Positions 11,601-14,837 of a DNA stretch of 14,837 bases are shown piece after piece; the first letter of the stretch is position 1, and the number at the start of each line of letters is the position of its first letter. The notes under the pieces are model-generated. The model was given only the letters and a program-made list of their open reading frames with translations, searched no databases and was not told the DNA's origin. A program made the position numbers and the translations under genes. The DNA lies in NCBI GenBank assembly GCA_038134525.1, contig JAYPVI010000024.1, positions 1 through 14,837 on the forward strand, given 5' to 3'. This stretch comes from GCA-002727735 sp038134525 (GTDB taxonomy: Bacteria > Bacteroidota > Bacteroidia > Flavobacteriales_D > Parvicellaceae).

Positions 11601-12494
11601 GCAAGTAATAGTTACAATTGTACAGATACGTTGAATGATCCTTTTTCAGTGTTTTATAATCAAGTTCCTAATGCCAACTTCACCTTTGATGATACGGTCT
11701 GTTTGAGAGACACTTCCCTTTTTAATTCCACCAGTTTATATGCCGATTCAATTGTTTGGAATCTTGGTAATGGTCTACAAAGAACTGGAGATAGCATAGC
11801 TTTGATTTATGATACACCTGGTCAATATACCATAACCATGTATGCATATAATACAGGAAGTGGATGTAGTGATACTGCAGGAGGAAATAGTACATTGGTT
11901 GTACTTCCATCTCCGATAGCTGACTTTGATTATAATCAAGAGTTTAGCTCAACTCAACCTAGAGCAGGGATAGTTGAATTTACCAATTTAAGTGTTGGAG
12001 CTACTGTTTTTTGGTGGGATTTTGAAAATGGAGATGGAACTAATAATCCAAATCCAACATATAATTACGCTTACAGTGAAGATGGCACCCATACTTATGT
12101 ATTATATGCTTATAATGAAGAAGGTTGTGTCGATAGTGCCTCTATGGAATTTGTTGTCAACTTCAGGAAAGCTCTTTTTGTCCCCAATGCCATGTATGTT
12201 GGCCATCCAGACTTTGAAGTAAGTCATTTTGTTCCCAAAGGTACTGGCTTAGAAACTTATCATATAGAAATTTTTGATACATTCGGAAATGTGATTTGGG
12301 AAAGTGAAGCCCTTGATGATGAAGGGAAACCTACAGGAGCATGGGATGGTACATTTAAAGGAATTATAGTGGAACAGGATGTATATGTTTGGAAAGTAGT
12401 AGCTACTTACAAGGATGAAACTCCATGGGAAGGTAAGTATTACCAAGATGAAAATATTTTACGAAAAACAGGTACAGTTACCGTCATAAGATAA
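2607..12494 (+). CDS. Giant multidomain T9SS type B surface adhesin (SprB-like)
   Basis: A 3295-residue secreted protein, intact over almost 10 kb. The signal peptide ends at NAQ (residue 23); the Cys after it does not make a good lipobox. Domain order: short Ig-like start; jelly-roll copy 1 (43-195); Ig-like and degenerate PKD domains (196-851); jelly-roll copy 2 (852-1002) inside a PKD domain; PKD and Ig-like domains to 1292; nine SprB-like repeats (1293-2118) with jelly-roll copy 3 (1407-1559) inside the second; one PKD-like plus twelve PKD domains (2119-3185), many with WDFGDG or close variants; type B sorting domain (3188-3295). Most repeats carry a Cys near each end, suggesting one disulfide each. 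By family knowledge such proteins are exported by the T9SS and act as mobile gliding adhesins or surface attachment filaments. The choice between these, and the ligand, is not determined. The start is the only ATG giving a signal peptide, and the stop overlaps the next start. Confidence 0.93.
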   Translation: MRIYISSILFFLFLVFSHLLNAQCSNLTISAGTNAVLETENIYIEDFSNQNDKGASGGVLDVSGCNWSIDVSAASLSDANDYFKVVNEKLEAKDVDGNCIWYSPSINIADYKDVSLSITASESGSLENADILYSEYRLDGGPWSYFSSNGQYFNDFGSMTVSQSALSGSTVEIRVTVNVDESSEQIRIDDINVTGKRYKETICFGATTTLGGSPSASWSGAGTPAITYQWTPAAGLSATNVANPDANPTTNTTYKLVTILDDNGTTCRDSSYYYLTVSPQISIISDDPVCIDDTLRLSETGGYATVWTWTSNGSATIIDFEDSTTQVVGMTNGEIFTVSVEDDNGCTNSGNVTISVNPKPSNVTSNPYGTHCSSDAPFALAGGSPAGGYYDGPGVSDNNYDPSSAGYGSTLVAVDLMYIYTDANGCKDTAVNPVNVQLAPEVELSSSFLSLPPTDANYLSVSPTGEWSKCGSADPTFTLDLEITSASVVNNSANVTYDIDFGDGNTMPNISSGTVYSNTYLMQGPYDIVVTATDNISGCVRSYTKPFFFGTNPAISLGIPGNTQNQCAPRTYGFVATFADNSGTLNSPGTIYTKYTNDGKPDSVFIHPNPATDLESDTIFHTFDEASCGYSTPFYDNSFLVGVAATNGCGSSSAEVSPITQSSPPIANMVDMDSIYCIEEPVTFSDSSLGGKYVYGVNTGAGFSYMCDTVDAIAWVFEPDTGFTILSGSLGTIPLDYFDSTTYGTTELVVAFHYQMTYSVKLIKKSPCGSGMVTDSSMHEFKIDSFPSAEFVLDNDIGCAPLVVENINISRSLNDYNASFSWGSSTFINGCRGSSAPSILPIISDSSIISLYEEDFGNQVNKGFDGISSDTSAIDWNMDISGASMVDAGDWFKISNDQLEANDLDGNGIWYSPLIDISSIDFVNVQYTAMEGTTLGPTDGITSSYRVDGGAWLPFNNNGSLFDDFDTVIVSHSTIVGATLELRIDMNITDQLFAIDDILVSGYGNYDSLNSKYTFNKAGMYGIKLTATNVCGPITYVDTVTVQGPPVLTLNPIDDTCKTKTAYPTAVIDTCFGDMNLYSWTFPGGDIASSNQETPPAVNYNAVGTYWIYDSVANQCGSDYDSISFTIHENPSISLLLTDSTCIFDSVQISPTITNGAPNYTYSWSATGGITSSTILNPFASPLIDEYYVLTVTDNNNCEDIDSILINVQSLPVVNAGIDQNVCPEDTAFLSGSISGGISPYNYYWDLGVLSDTTILNPYYDMQGTSTFTLTAVDAYGCINSDQVIINEFVSPVVNAGDDTTICDLPISVDFDGSPAGGTWTGTNINASGELLPNGIGQEEVIYQYTDFNGCYNEDTLLVDIVDPILSNAGPNLEVCVSEGNIYLQGTPYGGIWDDPNTVSNSTSTLYEERFTGLNGKGATSSGIDVAGCNWSVDVSGASLTNGFKYFKVVSERLEARDLDGPSYWLSPSISITDYVNVSISIAATELGSMEVDDVIESEYRINGGAWTTFASNGSLGGNFTSAVVYQDGLSGNTLEIRVKMENNSSAEYLRIDDIIVTGDISGNYSFNTPGVVNLVYIYGTGNCANNDTTQVIIHNLPTVEAGSDTALCISDSVIIAGNPIGGTWSGTGISDPSGKFLGSLAGEGDHTVYYSYVDANTCENLDSIVVTVYPLPQVNAGNDTILCNQPGVVDFDGNLVPGYWTGNNIDSSGGFEPTGVQLYEIYYHHTDILGCYNNDTLTINVIDPTNADAGIDLQECVDAGTIQFVGSPVGGVWSDNGISINGDFTPIVQDTLDFVYSYGTGNCLTRDTVNLIVNPLPIVNALADFSVCIDDTIQVLTANVSGGIWSGTGITNANGDFTPSVAGVGTHKINYLYIDSNACENNDSVFITVNALPIVVAPNDTNICDLPALVNFVGSPIGGNWVGQNIDMNGLYTPNGSGVFELYYEYFDANTCYNIDTMILTVDVPQIADAGLDIQACEDTGLIQLVGLPLGAGTWDGTGVDINGDYLVNSVDTVDLAYNIGSGNCFTTDTMNLLIHPLPVVDVDLDFEICISFGDTTLNFSPFGGFWEGQGITDTALGTFSPTTAGIGTHRLLYSYQHPITACWNYDSLDVTVNPLPIVSYDHDTIFCLNVGHQITNTTTGASFHHWSISEGSISNDQSPIFSLDTVGVFDINYVAETDRGCLDSLSSLVEVIAPPVAAYVAPDSGCGPWVVDFTNNSVGTYISYLWDLGFDQVSGGDSTTTDTVPPTQTYAAGIYFDTIYYTTLTVSNVCGVDTDSLEITSMPQPVSLFGPSTNVGGCLSGTITFANNSYGLPDTFWWDFGDGNIGNNSDTIFDHYYVPGMSNQFYTITMAVTNECGTDTSQSTVTILPSSLVAFFTVDTTVGCAPFTVDFQQFSVGGTTTSWDFDDGNFSNIYSPTHTFVNPGTYDVMLAVSNACNYDTLYKTITVNSSPQVSFSVVDDTLCAGSTFTFNNSSDLGISNYWEFGDGNYSYLTNPTHIYDSAGTYTVILTGTSLTNDCPAYDSVSLVVLPYPEVTGTSNINNGCTPLTVNFSNVVNSIGYFTWDFGDGNTSSQANPTHVYTTNGYFNVFVRFEDLSGCVDSFDFNVNPYPVPQAGFSINQLDTCVLPANFDFINSSVGAVNYTWTFGDGSNQTSQTNPSHTYVVDGSYDVMLHVSNTYGCEDSVINTISVSPVPDASFNALQLDTCVLPASFSFNNSSNGALAYTWDFGDGSTSNIPSLTYNYTSAGTYNVKLYSMNTFGCMDSANTTVSVLPVPDVSFNFTKYDSCILPSNYGFTNTSSGASSYLWSFGQLGNSIQNNPTFTFTNDGIYDVKLIGLNSYGCSDSMISYINVLPIPNADFSLDQAVGCEPFSAIFLNTSQNTNYYNWDFGDGNTGSFFNGFHSYTNAGSYTIKLVVEDLNGCLDSSYSNVTVNPSPTADLTYVTSDPCYLPIDVFFTNASLGAIAFEWDFGNGQTSTMTHPNTVYDTIGIYNLQLIASNSYNCTDTLNDPFSVFYNQVPNANFTFDDTVCLRDTSLFNSTSLYADSIVWNLGNGLQRTGDSIALIYDTPGQYTITMYAYNTGSGCSDTAGGNSTLVVLPSPIADFDYNQEFSSTQPRAGIVEFTNLSVGATVFWWDFENGDGTNNPNPTYNYAYSEDGTHTYVLYAYNEEGCVDSASMEFVVNFRKALFVPNAMYVGHPDFEVSHFVPKGTGLETYHIEIFDTFGNVIWESEALDDEGKPTGAWDGTFKGIIVEQDVYVWKVVATYKDETPWEGKYYQDENILRKTGTVTVIR
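2733..3191 (+). repeat. Jelly-roll-like domain, copy 1 (adhesin residues 43-195)
   Basis: First of three copies of a ~152-residue domain. It opens with YIEDF, then has GCNWSIDVS, DYFKVVNEKLEAKDVDG, IWYSPSI, EYRLDGG.W and VEIRV, and ends IDDINVTG. The strand pattern, with a closing IDDI.V.G, suggests a lectin-like jelly roll. I recognise the type from other secreted Bacteroidota proteins but know of no established function. It sits between an SAGTNA piece and an ETICFGATTTLGG piece that together read like the start of one Ig-like repeat. Confidence 0.75.
3192..5159 (+). repeat. N-proximal Ig-like and degenerate PKD domains of the adhesin
   Basis: Adhesin residues 196-851. In order: two Ig-like domains (residues 199-358, the first with TYQWTPAAGL, which is common in Bacteroidota adhesins); one SprB-like repeat (GGSPAGGYYDGPGVS, TDANGC); a PKD domain with DIDFGDGNT; two longer degenerate PKD-like domains, one with extended insertions around GVNTGAGFSYMCD; and the first half of the PKD domain split by jelly-roll copy 2. 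Boundaries between the degenerate units are approximate. Confidence 0.65.
5160..5612 (+). repeat. Jelly-roll-like domain, copy 2 (adhesin residues 852-1002)
   Basis: Second copy, opening with YEEDF and ending IDDILVSG. It shares DWFKISNDQLEANDLDG, IWYSPLIDIS, YRVDGGAW and LELRID with the other two. It lacks the Cys of the GCNW motif (IDWNMDIS here). It lies inside a PKD domain: the upstream half (GCAPLVVENINIS, FSWGSS) precedes it, and the downstream half (KYTFNKAGMYGIKLTATNVCG) follows it. Confidence 0.75.
5613..6482 (+). repeat. PKD and Ig-like domains between jelly-roll copy 2 and the SprB-like array
   Basis: Adhesin residues 1003-1292. The segment opens with the second half of the split PKD domain (to about 5738). 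It continues with a PKD-like domain (YSWTFPGG, VGTYWIYDSV) and two Ig-like repeats, each ending in a C-x-D-I/S-D type strand before a proline linker (NNCEDIDSILINV, GCINSDQVIINE). Confidence 0.6.
6483..7625 (+). repeat. SprB-like super-repeat 1 (types A-B-C, with jelly-roll insert in B)
   Basis: Three Ig-like repeats of distinct types: A at 6483-6698 (TICDLPISVDFDGSPAGGTW, GCYNEDTL), B at 6699-7400 including the inserted jelly roll, and C at 7401-7625 (ALCISDSVIIAGNPIGGTW, TCENLDSI). The types are told apart by the strand after the first Cys and by the linker, which is DP after A and LP after B and C. The same A-B-C order recurs twice more downstream. Confidence 0.75.
6825..7283 (+). repeat. 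Jelly-roll-like domain, copy 3 (adhesin residues 1407-1559)
   Basis: Third copy, opening with YEERF and ending IDDIIVTG. It has GCNWSVDVSGASL, YFKVVSERLEARDLDG, SEYRINGGAW and LEIRVKM, and resembles copy 1 more than copy 2. It splits the second SprB-like repeat: GGIWDDPNTVS lies just before it and YSFNTPGVVNLVYIYGTGNC just after. The uninterrupted sister repeat at 7842-8060 has these two parts joined by a short loop. Confidence 0.78.
7626..8288 (+). repeat. SprB-like super-repeat 2 (types A-B-C, 221 residues)
   Basis: A at 7626-7841 (ILCNQPGVVDFDG, GCYNNDTL), B at 7842-8060 (ECVDAGTIQFVGSPVGGVW, YGTGNCLTRDTV) and C at 8061-8288 (VCIDDTIQVLT, GGIWSGTGITNANGDF, ACENNDSV). B here is the uninterrupted counterpart of the B repeat that carries jelly-roll copy 3. 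Confidence 0.75.
8289..8960 (+). repeat. SprB-like super-repeat 3 (types A-B-C, 224 residues)
   Basis: A at 8289-8504 (NICDLPALVNFVGSPIGGNW, TCYNIDTM), B at 8505-8726 (ACEDTGLIQLVGLPLGAGTW, GSGNCFTTDTM) and C at 8727-8960 (EICISFGDTTLNFSPFGGFW, ACWNYDSL). The order matches super-repeats 1 and 2. Divergence is clear at both protein and DNA level, so the tripling is not recent. Confidence 0.75.
8961..12161 (+). repeat. C-proximal PKD domain array of the adhesin
   Basis: Adhesin residues 2119-3185: one PKD-like unit followed by twelve PKD domains of about 80 residues. Core motifs are WDLGFD, WDFGDG, WDFDDG, WEFGDG, WDFGDG, WTFGDG, WDFGDG, WSFGQL, WDFGDG, WDFGNG, WNLGNG and WDFENG in order. Each is followed by an H.Y...G.Y-type strand and usually GC.DS. 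PKD arrays are usually read as stalks that hold a binding region away from the cell; that role is inferred here. Confidence 0.85.
10449..11180 (+). repeat. Tandem triplet of closely related PKD units
   Basis: Three consecutive units at 10449-10694, 10695-10937 and 10938-11180 (82, 81 and 81 residues) are more like one another than like the rest of the array. Each has LDTCVLP or DSCILP, a short F.NSS-like strand, GC.DS, and a closing P.P linker. The third has lost the FGDG turn (WSFGQL). They look like the most recent duplications in the protein. Confidence 0.65.
12168..12491 (+). other. Type B T9SS C-terminal sorting domain of the adhesin
   Basis: Adhesin residues 3188-3295. It opens with ALFVPNA and continues with YHIEIFDTFGNVIWES, AWDGTFKG, QDVYVWKV and the terminal KTGTVTVIR. 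This matches the gliding-motility-associated C-terminal domain (type B CTD) of T9SS cargo. The NGDG.ND loop usual after VPNA is replaced by MYVGHPDFEVSHF, and extra residues lie between WKV and KTGTVT, so this is a variant subclass. Confidence 0.85.
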
Positions 12495-12496
12495 TG
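12492..12496 (+). other. Stop/start overlap coupling adhesin and PorP/SprF genes
   Basis: The sequence TAATG holds the adhesin stop TAA (12492-12494) and the next gene's ATG (12494-12496), which share one base. No Shine-Dalgarno-like sequence precedes this start, so translation of the PorP/SprF gene probably depends on ribosomes ending the adhesin. Confidence 0.75.
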
Positions 12497-13615
12497 AAGA
12501 AACTTATAGTCATATTTATTTTATTTTCTGGTCTGAATATAAATGCTCAGGAACCCGTTTTCAGTCAGTATTATTTTAACCCCATATATTTAAATCCTGC
12601 ACTAGCTGGAATGGATAATAACTTCAGGATATTTATGAATGGTAGAAATCAATGGAGTAAAGTTCCTAGTAGTTTTAATATCAGTTCAGTAGCATTTGAT
12701 ACTTGGGAAAACAACACCAATACTGCTCTTTCATTTATGTATTCAACAGGCGAAGAAGGTGAAGGATTTTTGAGAACAAATAACTTTTTTGCTGGTGGTG
12801 CCTACAGGTTGTTTGATGTTTTTCCTAGTCCTATAGCTTGGCAGTTTGGATTTCAGTACCAAAATATTTCGAAACAAATTGATTGGTCAAGATTGGTTTT
12901 CAGTGATGAACTCGATCCATATTTGGGAGATATATATAGCTCCAATTTCATAGCTCCACTCGGCAACTCTTATAATTCAAGTAATCTAGCCCTTGGAACC
13001 GTTTTTACATATCATATAAAAAGAGGAGCTAAATCTAGAAGATTTCATTTGCCTATTGACTTAGACATTGAAATGGGACTAGCTGTTCATAATTTTATTA
13101 GAAGATCGAATGGTTTTATAAATGATATAGTGGATAATAATAGAAAATACACATTGCATGGCTCTATGCTTTGGCCTTTTAAAGGAAATTTAAGTGGAGC
13201 AATAAAGCATTCTGCACTGTACATTAATCAGGGTATGTTATCTACTTTACAAGTAGGAATTGCAGAAGCGTGGCTTTATCCTCTTCATCTAGGTTTGTTC
13301 TATCGTCAGCAAATGACAACTTTAGATGATGATTTAGATAAGTATGAATCCATATATTTTCTCTTTGGATACCAACATGTTTTTGAACGAAATAATCTTG
13401 GTTTAACTTTTTCTTATAGTCGTGATTTCACTATATCCGAATTGAGCTCATCAACAAGCGGAACAAATGAAGTATCTATCATTATAGAGAGCATTGAAGG
13501 TGGAATTTTTTCTGGTCTTTTGAGAGCCAAACGACACCATAAAAAGAAATACCGTTCTATTCCTTGCTATAGTAAGTTTAATACACGTGGTGGATTGAGC
13601 ACTATGAAGTTTTAA
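12494..13615 (+). CDS. PorP/SprF-family T9SS outer-membrane protein
   Basis: Predicted outer-membrane beta-barrel, 373 residues. The signal peptide MKKLIVIFILFSGLNINAQ is followed at once by the family signature EPVFSQYYFNPIYLNPALAG and then GRNQW. The rest shows alternating beta strands typical of a barrel (for example GMLSTLQVGIAEAWLYPLHL). Members of this family are often encoded next to cargo with type B C-terminal domains; in Flavobacterium johnsoniae SprF is required for SprB secretion. This gene is therefore probably the dedicated partner of the upstream adhesin. It is somewhat longer than the usual ~300-330 residues. Its end is odd: after a basic stretch (AKRHHKKKYRSIPC), where many relatives stop soon after a Cys-containing motif, it runs on for another 14 residues (NTRGGLSTMKF at the end). 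The start is fixed by the overlap with the adhesin stop and by the signal peptide. Confidence 0.92.
   Translation: MKKLIVIFILFSGLNINAQEPVFSQYYFNPIYLNPALAGMDNNFRIFMNGRNQWSKVPSSFNISSVAFDTWENNTNTALSFMYSTGEEGEGFLRTNNFFAGGAYRLFDVFPSPIAWQFGFQYQNISKQIDWSRLVFSDELDPYLGDIYSSNFIAPLGNSYNSSNLALGTVFTYHIKRGAKSRRFHLPIDLDIEMGLAVHNFIRRSNGFINDIVDNNRKYTLHGSMLWPFKGNLSGAIKHSALYINQGMLSTLQVGIAEAWLYPLHLGLFYRQQMTTLDDDLDKYESIYFLFGYQHVFERNNLGLTFSYSRDFTISELSSSTSGTNEVSIIIESIEGGIFSGLLRAKRHHKKKYRSIPCYSKFNTRGGLSTMKF
13612..13615. other. Convergent 4-bp gene overlap (TTAA)
   Basis: The TAA stop of the plus-strand PorP/SprF gene (13613-13615) and the TAA stop of the minus-strand hydroxylase gene (13614-13612 on the reverse strand) share a TTAA palindrome. 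No intergenic space remains for a separate terminator. Confidence 0.9.
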
Positions 13616-14837
13616 CCTGAAATAAAGTGACTAATTCGTTTACCCTTTATGCTACTGTAAACAAGAGTCATCACAAGAGATATACTTAAATATGCAAGAA
13701 AATATATTTCTGGAATCATTATCCCGTCATACACACTCATTACTTCAGGATAAGCATAAATAAGGAAAACACCAATTCCAATTTTTAGTATTTCTATGGG
13801 AAAACTCATAATAAAAGAGCCATCCATTAGTGAAGTAAAAGACCAAACTGAAAGTAGAAAATATAAACCATATAACATTAATGGTTGGTATCCTGCTATA
13901 ATGTCTAAAAAGCTAGCCTGGTCATATGCTAATTCTTTTCCAAGATAGCCTAATAGATATATGAGATGAAATTGCATGCCAAGATGTAACATTAATTGAA
14001 AGCTGCTCCAAAATAAAAGTATAGGATTTGCATTAGAGTCATATTTTTGATAGCTGTTAGGATCTTCAATAATTTCAATTGGGTTAGTTTGGGTAACATC
14101 ATCGGGTCTCCATCCTGTAGGCATAAACCAAATTTTTAATTTATTAACCCATTTTTTTGTTTTCCATGCATCTTTAAAAAGTTGAATTAGATGAGCATAA
14201 TTAATTACAATTGGATTCCATGTTCTAGCTGGTTTTTTAATTCCATAAACAGGCGGTTCATCATCTAACTCTTCTTGAAAAGTCCCAAACCATTTGTCCC
14301 ATAAAATAAAAATAGAAGCATAATTTTTATCTATGTATTTTTCATTTATCGCGTGATGTACCCTGTGATGTGAAGGAGTAACGATAATATGTTCGAGAAA
14401 TCCCATTCTTCCAATTAATCGGGTATGATACCAGAATTGAGCAAACAAATGTAGCGGTAATAATATACTGATCACTTTAGGAGGTACTCCAATTAAAGCC
14501 ATAGGAGCATAAAGGAAAAAGTAAACTTGAAATAGGTCTGAAATACTTTGTCTCAAGGCACAAGCTAAATTAAATTCTTCACTACTGTGGTGTATTACGT
14601 GTTTGTTCCAAAGAATATTAAACTCATGATTCCACCGGTGAGACCAATAATAAGCAAAATCAATTCCTAGAAATGCAACAATATAAACATACCAACTACT
14701 TCCAATTTCAAAAACGTTGATGTAATCAAACATCCATTGGTAGCTGATTATGACAACGGAAAGTTTGAGAATACTTTTAACATTGTTTGTCATTCCAGAG
14801 CTAATGCTTGAAATGGTGTCTCTAGGGTTATAAATGG
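13612..14837 (-). CDS. AGMO-like fatty acid hydroxylase/sterol desaturase family protein (5' end outside window)
   Basis: Membrane-bound di-iron oxygenase that would hydroxylate a lipid. Numbering from the internal Met at 14793, the His motifs are HRWNH (52-56), HVIHH (65-69) and HHRVHH (142-147), with other conserved-looking His at 123 and 135. The stretches HHSSEEFN, ALRQS, TPSHHRVHH and IDKNYASIFILWDKWFGTF closely match what I recall of alkylglycerol monooxygenase (AGMO/TMEM195), the tetrahydrobiopterin-dependent enzyme that cleaves ether lipids. Four or more hydrophobic segments follow the catalytic half. Substrate here is unknown: ether lipid, sterol-like, hopanoid or other lipid are all possible. 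The Met at 14793 is probably not the start: the frame stays open for 14 more codons to the window edge and encodes NPRDTISSISSG, which looks like conserved family sequence. The gene is convergent with the adhesin operon and has no evident functional tie to it. Confidence 0.88.
   Translation of the reverse strand, partial: IYNPRDTISSISSGMTNNVKSILKLSVVIISYQWMFDYINVFEIGSSWYVYIVAFLGIDFAYYWSHRWNHEFNILWNKHVIHHSSEEFNLACALRQSISDLFQVYFFLYAPMALIGVPPKVISILLPLHLFAQFWYHTRLIGRMGFLEHIIVTPSHHRVHHAINEKYIDKNYASIFILWDKWFGTFQEELDDEPPVYGIKKPARTWNPIVINYAHLIQLFKDAWKTKKWVNKLKIWFMPTGWRPDDVTQTNPIEIIEDPNSYQKYDSNANPILLFWSSFQLMLHLGMQFHLIYLLGYLGKELAYDQASFLDIIAGYQPLMLYGLYFLLSVWSFTSLMDGSFIMSFPIEILKIGIGVFLIYAYPEVMSVYDGIMIPEIYFLAYLSISLVMTLVYSSIKGKRISHFISG
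13628..13670 (-). terminator. Weak candidate hairpin inside the 3' end of the hydroxylase gene
   Basis: GTTTAC at 13638-13643 pairs with GTAAAC at 13657-13662. An outer stem, TGACT at 13628-13632 with AGTCA at 13666-13670, encloses it with an internal loop. Read on the minus strand it is followed by CTTTATTTC, a modest U-rich tail. It lies within the coding sequence and is AT-rich, so it may be chance. Confidence 0.2.

Noticed and set aside
2607..12494. CRISPR-like or DNA-level direct repeat array
   Set aside because: The periodicity is at protein level only; the DNA of the repeats has diverged and units are about 80 or 220 codons.

Overview
The window is AT-rich, has no Shine-Dalgarno-like start contexts, and its secreted proteins have signal peptides ending in -AQ or -SQ. 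It carries a PorP/SprF-family protein and a gliding-motility-type (type B) C-terminal sorting domain. Together these point to a member of the Bacteroidota that has a type IX secretion system (T9SS), probably a Flavobacteriia- or Cytophagia-like organism. The genus cannot be named from the sequence.

Layout: (1) A short leader, positions 1-68, with no recognisable gene. (2) 69-2588 (+), an OmpA-family cell-envelope protein made of a TPR-like region, a PD40 propeller, two cadherin-like domains and a C-terminal peptidoglycan-binding domain. (3) 2607-12494 (+), a 3295-residue surface adhesin built from about 32 Ig-like/PKD domains, three copies of a ~152-residue jelly-roll-like domain, and a C-terminal type B T9SS signal. 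(4) 12494-13615 (+), a PorP/SprF-family outer-membrane protein that starts inside the stop codon of the adhesin gene. (5) 13612-14837 (-), a convergent membrane-bound di-iron hydroxylase of the fatty acid hydroxylase/sterol desaturase superfamily. It resembles alkylglycerol monooxygenase, and its 5' end lies outside the window.

Genes 2-4 look like one operon (gaps of 18 nt and -1 nt) and form a plausible functional unit. The adhesin is exported by the T9SS. Its PorP/SprF partner is probably needed for export or surface attachment, as SprF is for SprB in Flavobacterium johnsoniae. The OmpA-family protein probably ties the outer-membrane assembly to peptidoglycan. Whether the adhesin serves gliding, biofilm formation or particle attachment cannot be told here.

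The most unusual structure is inside the adhesin. The same jelly-roll-like domain appears three times, and at least twice it is nested inside an Ig-fold host domain, splitting it between its WxxG-type strand and its YxxxGxY-type strand. The middle third is also a regular higher-order array: three Ig-like repeat types in fixed order, repeated three times.
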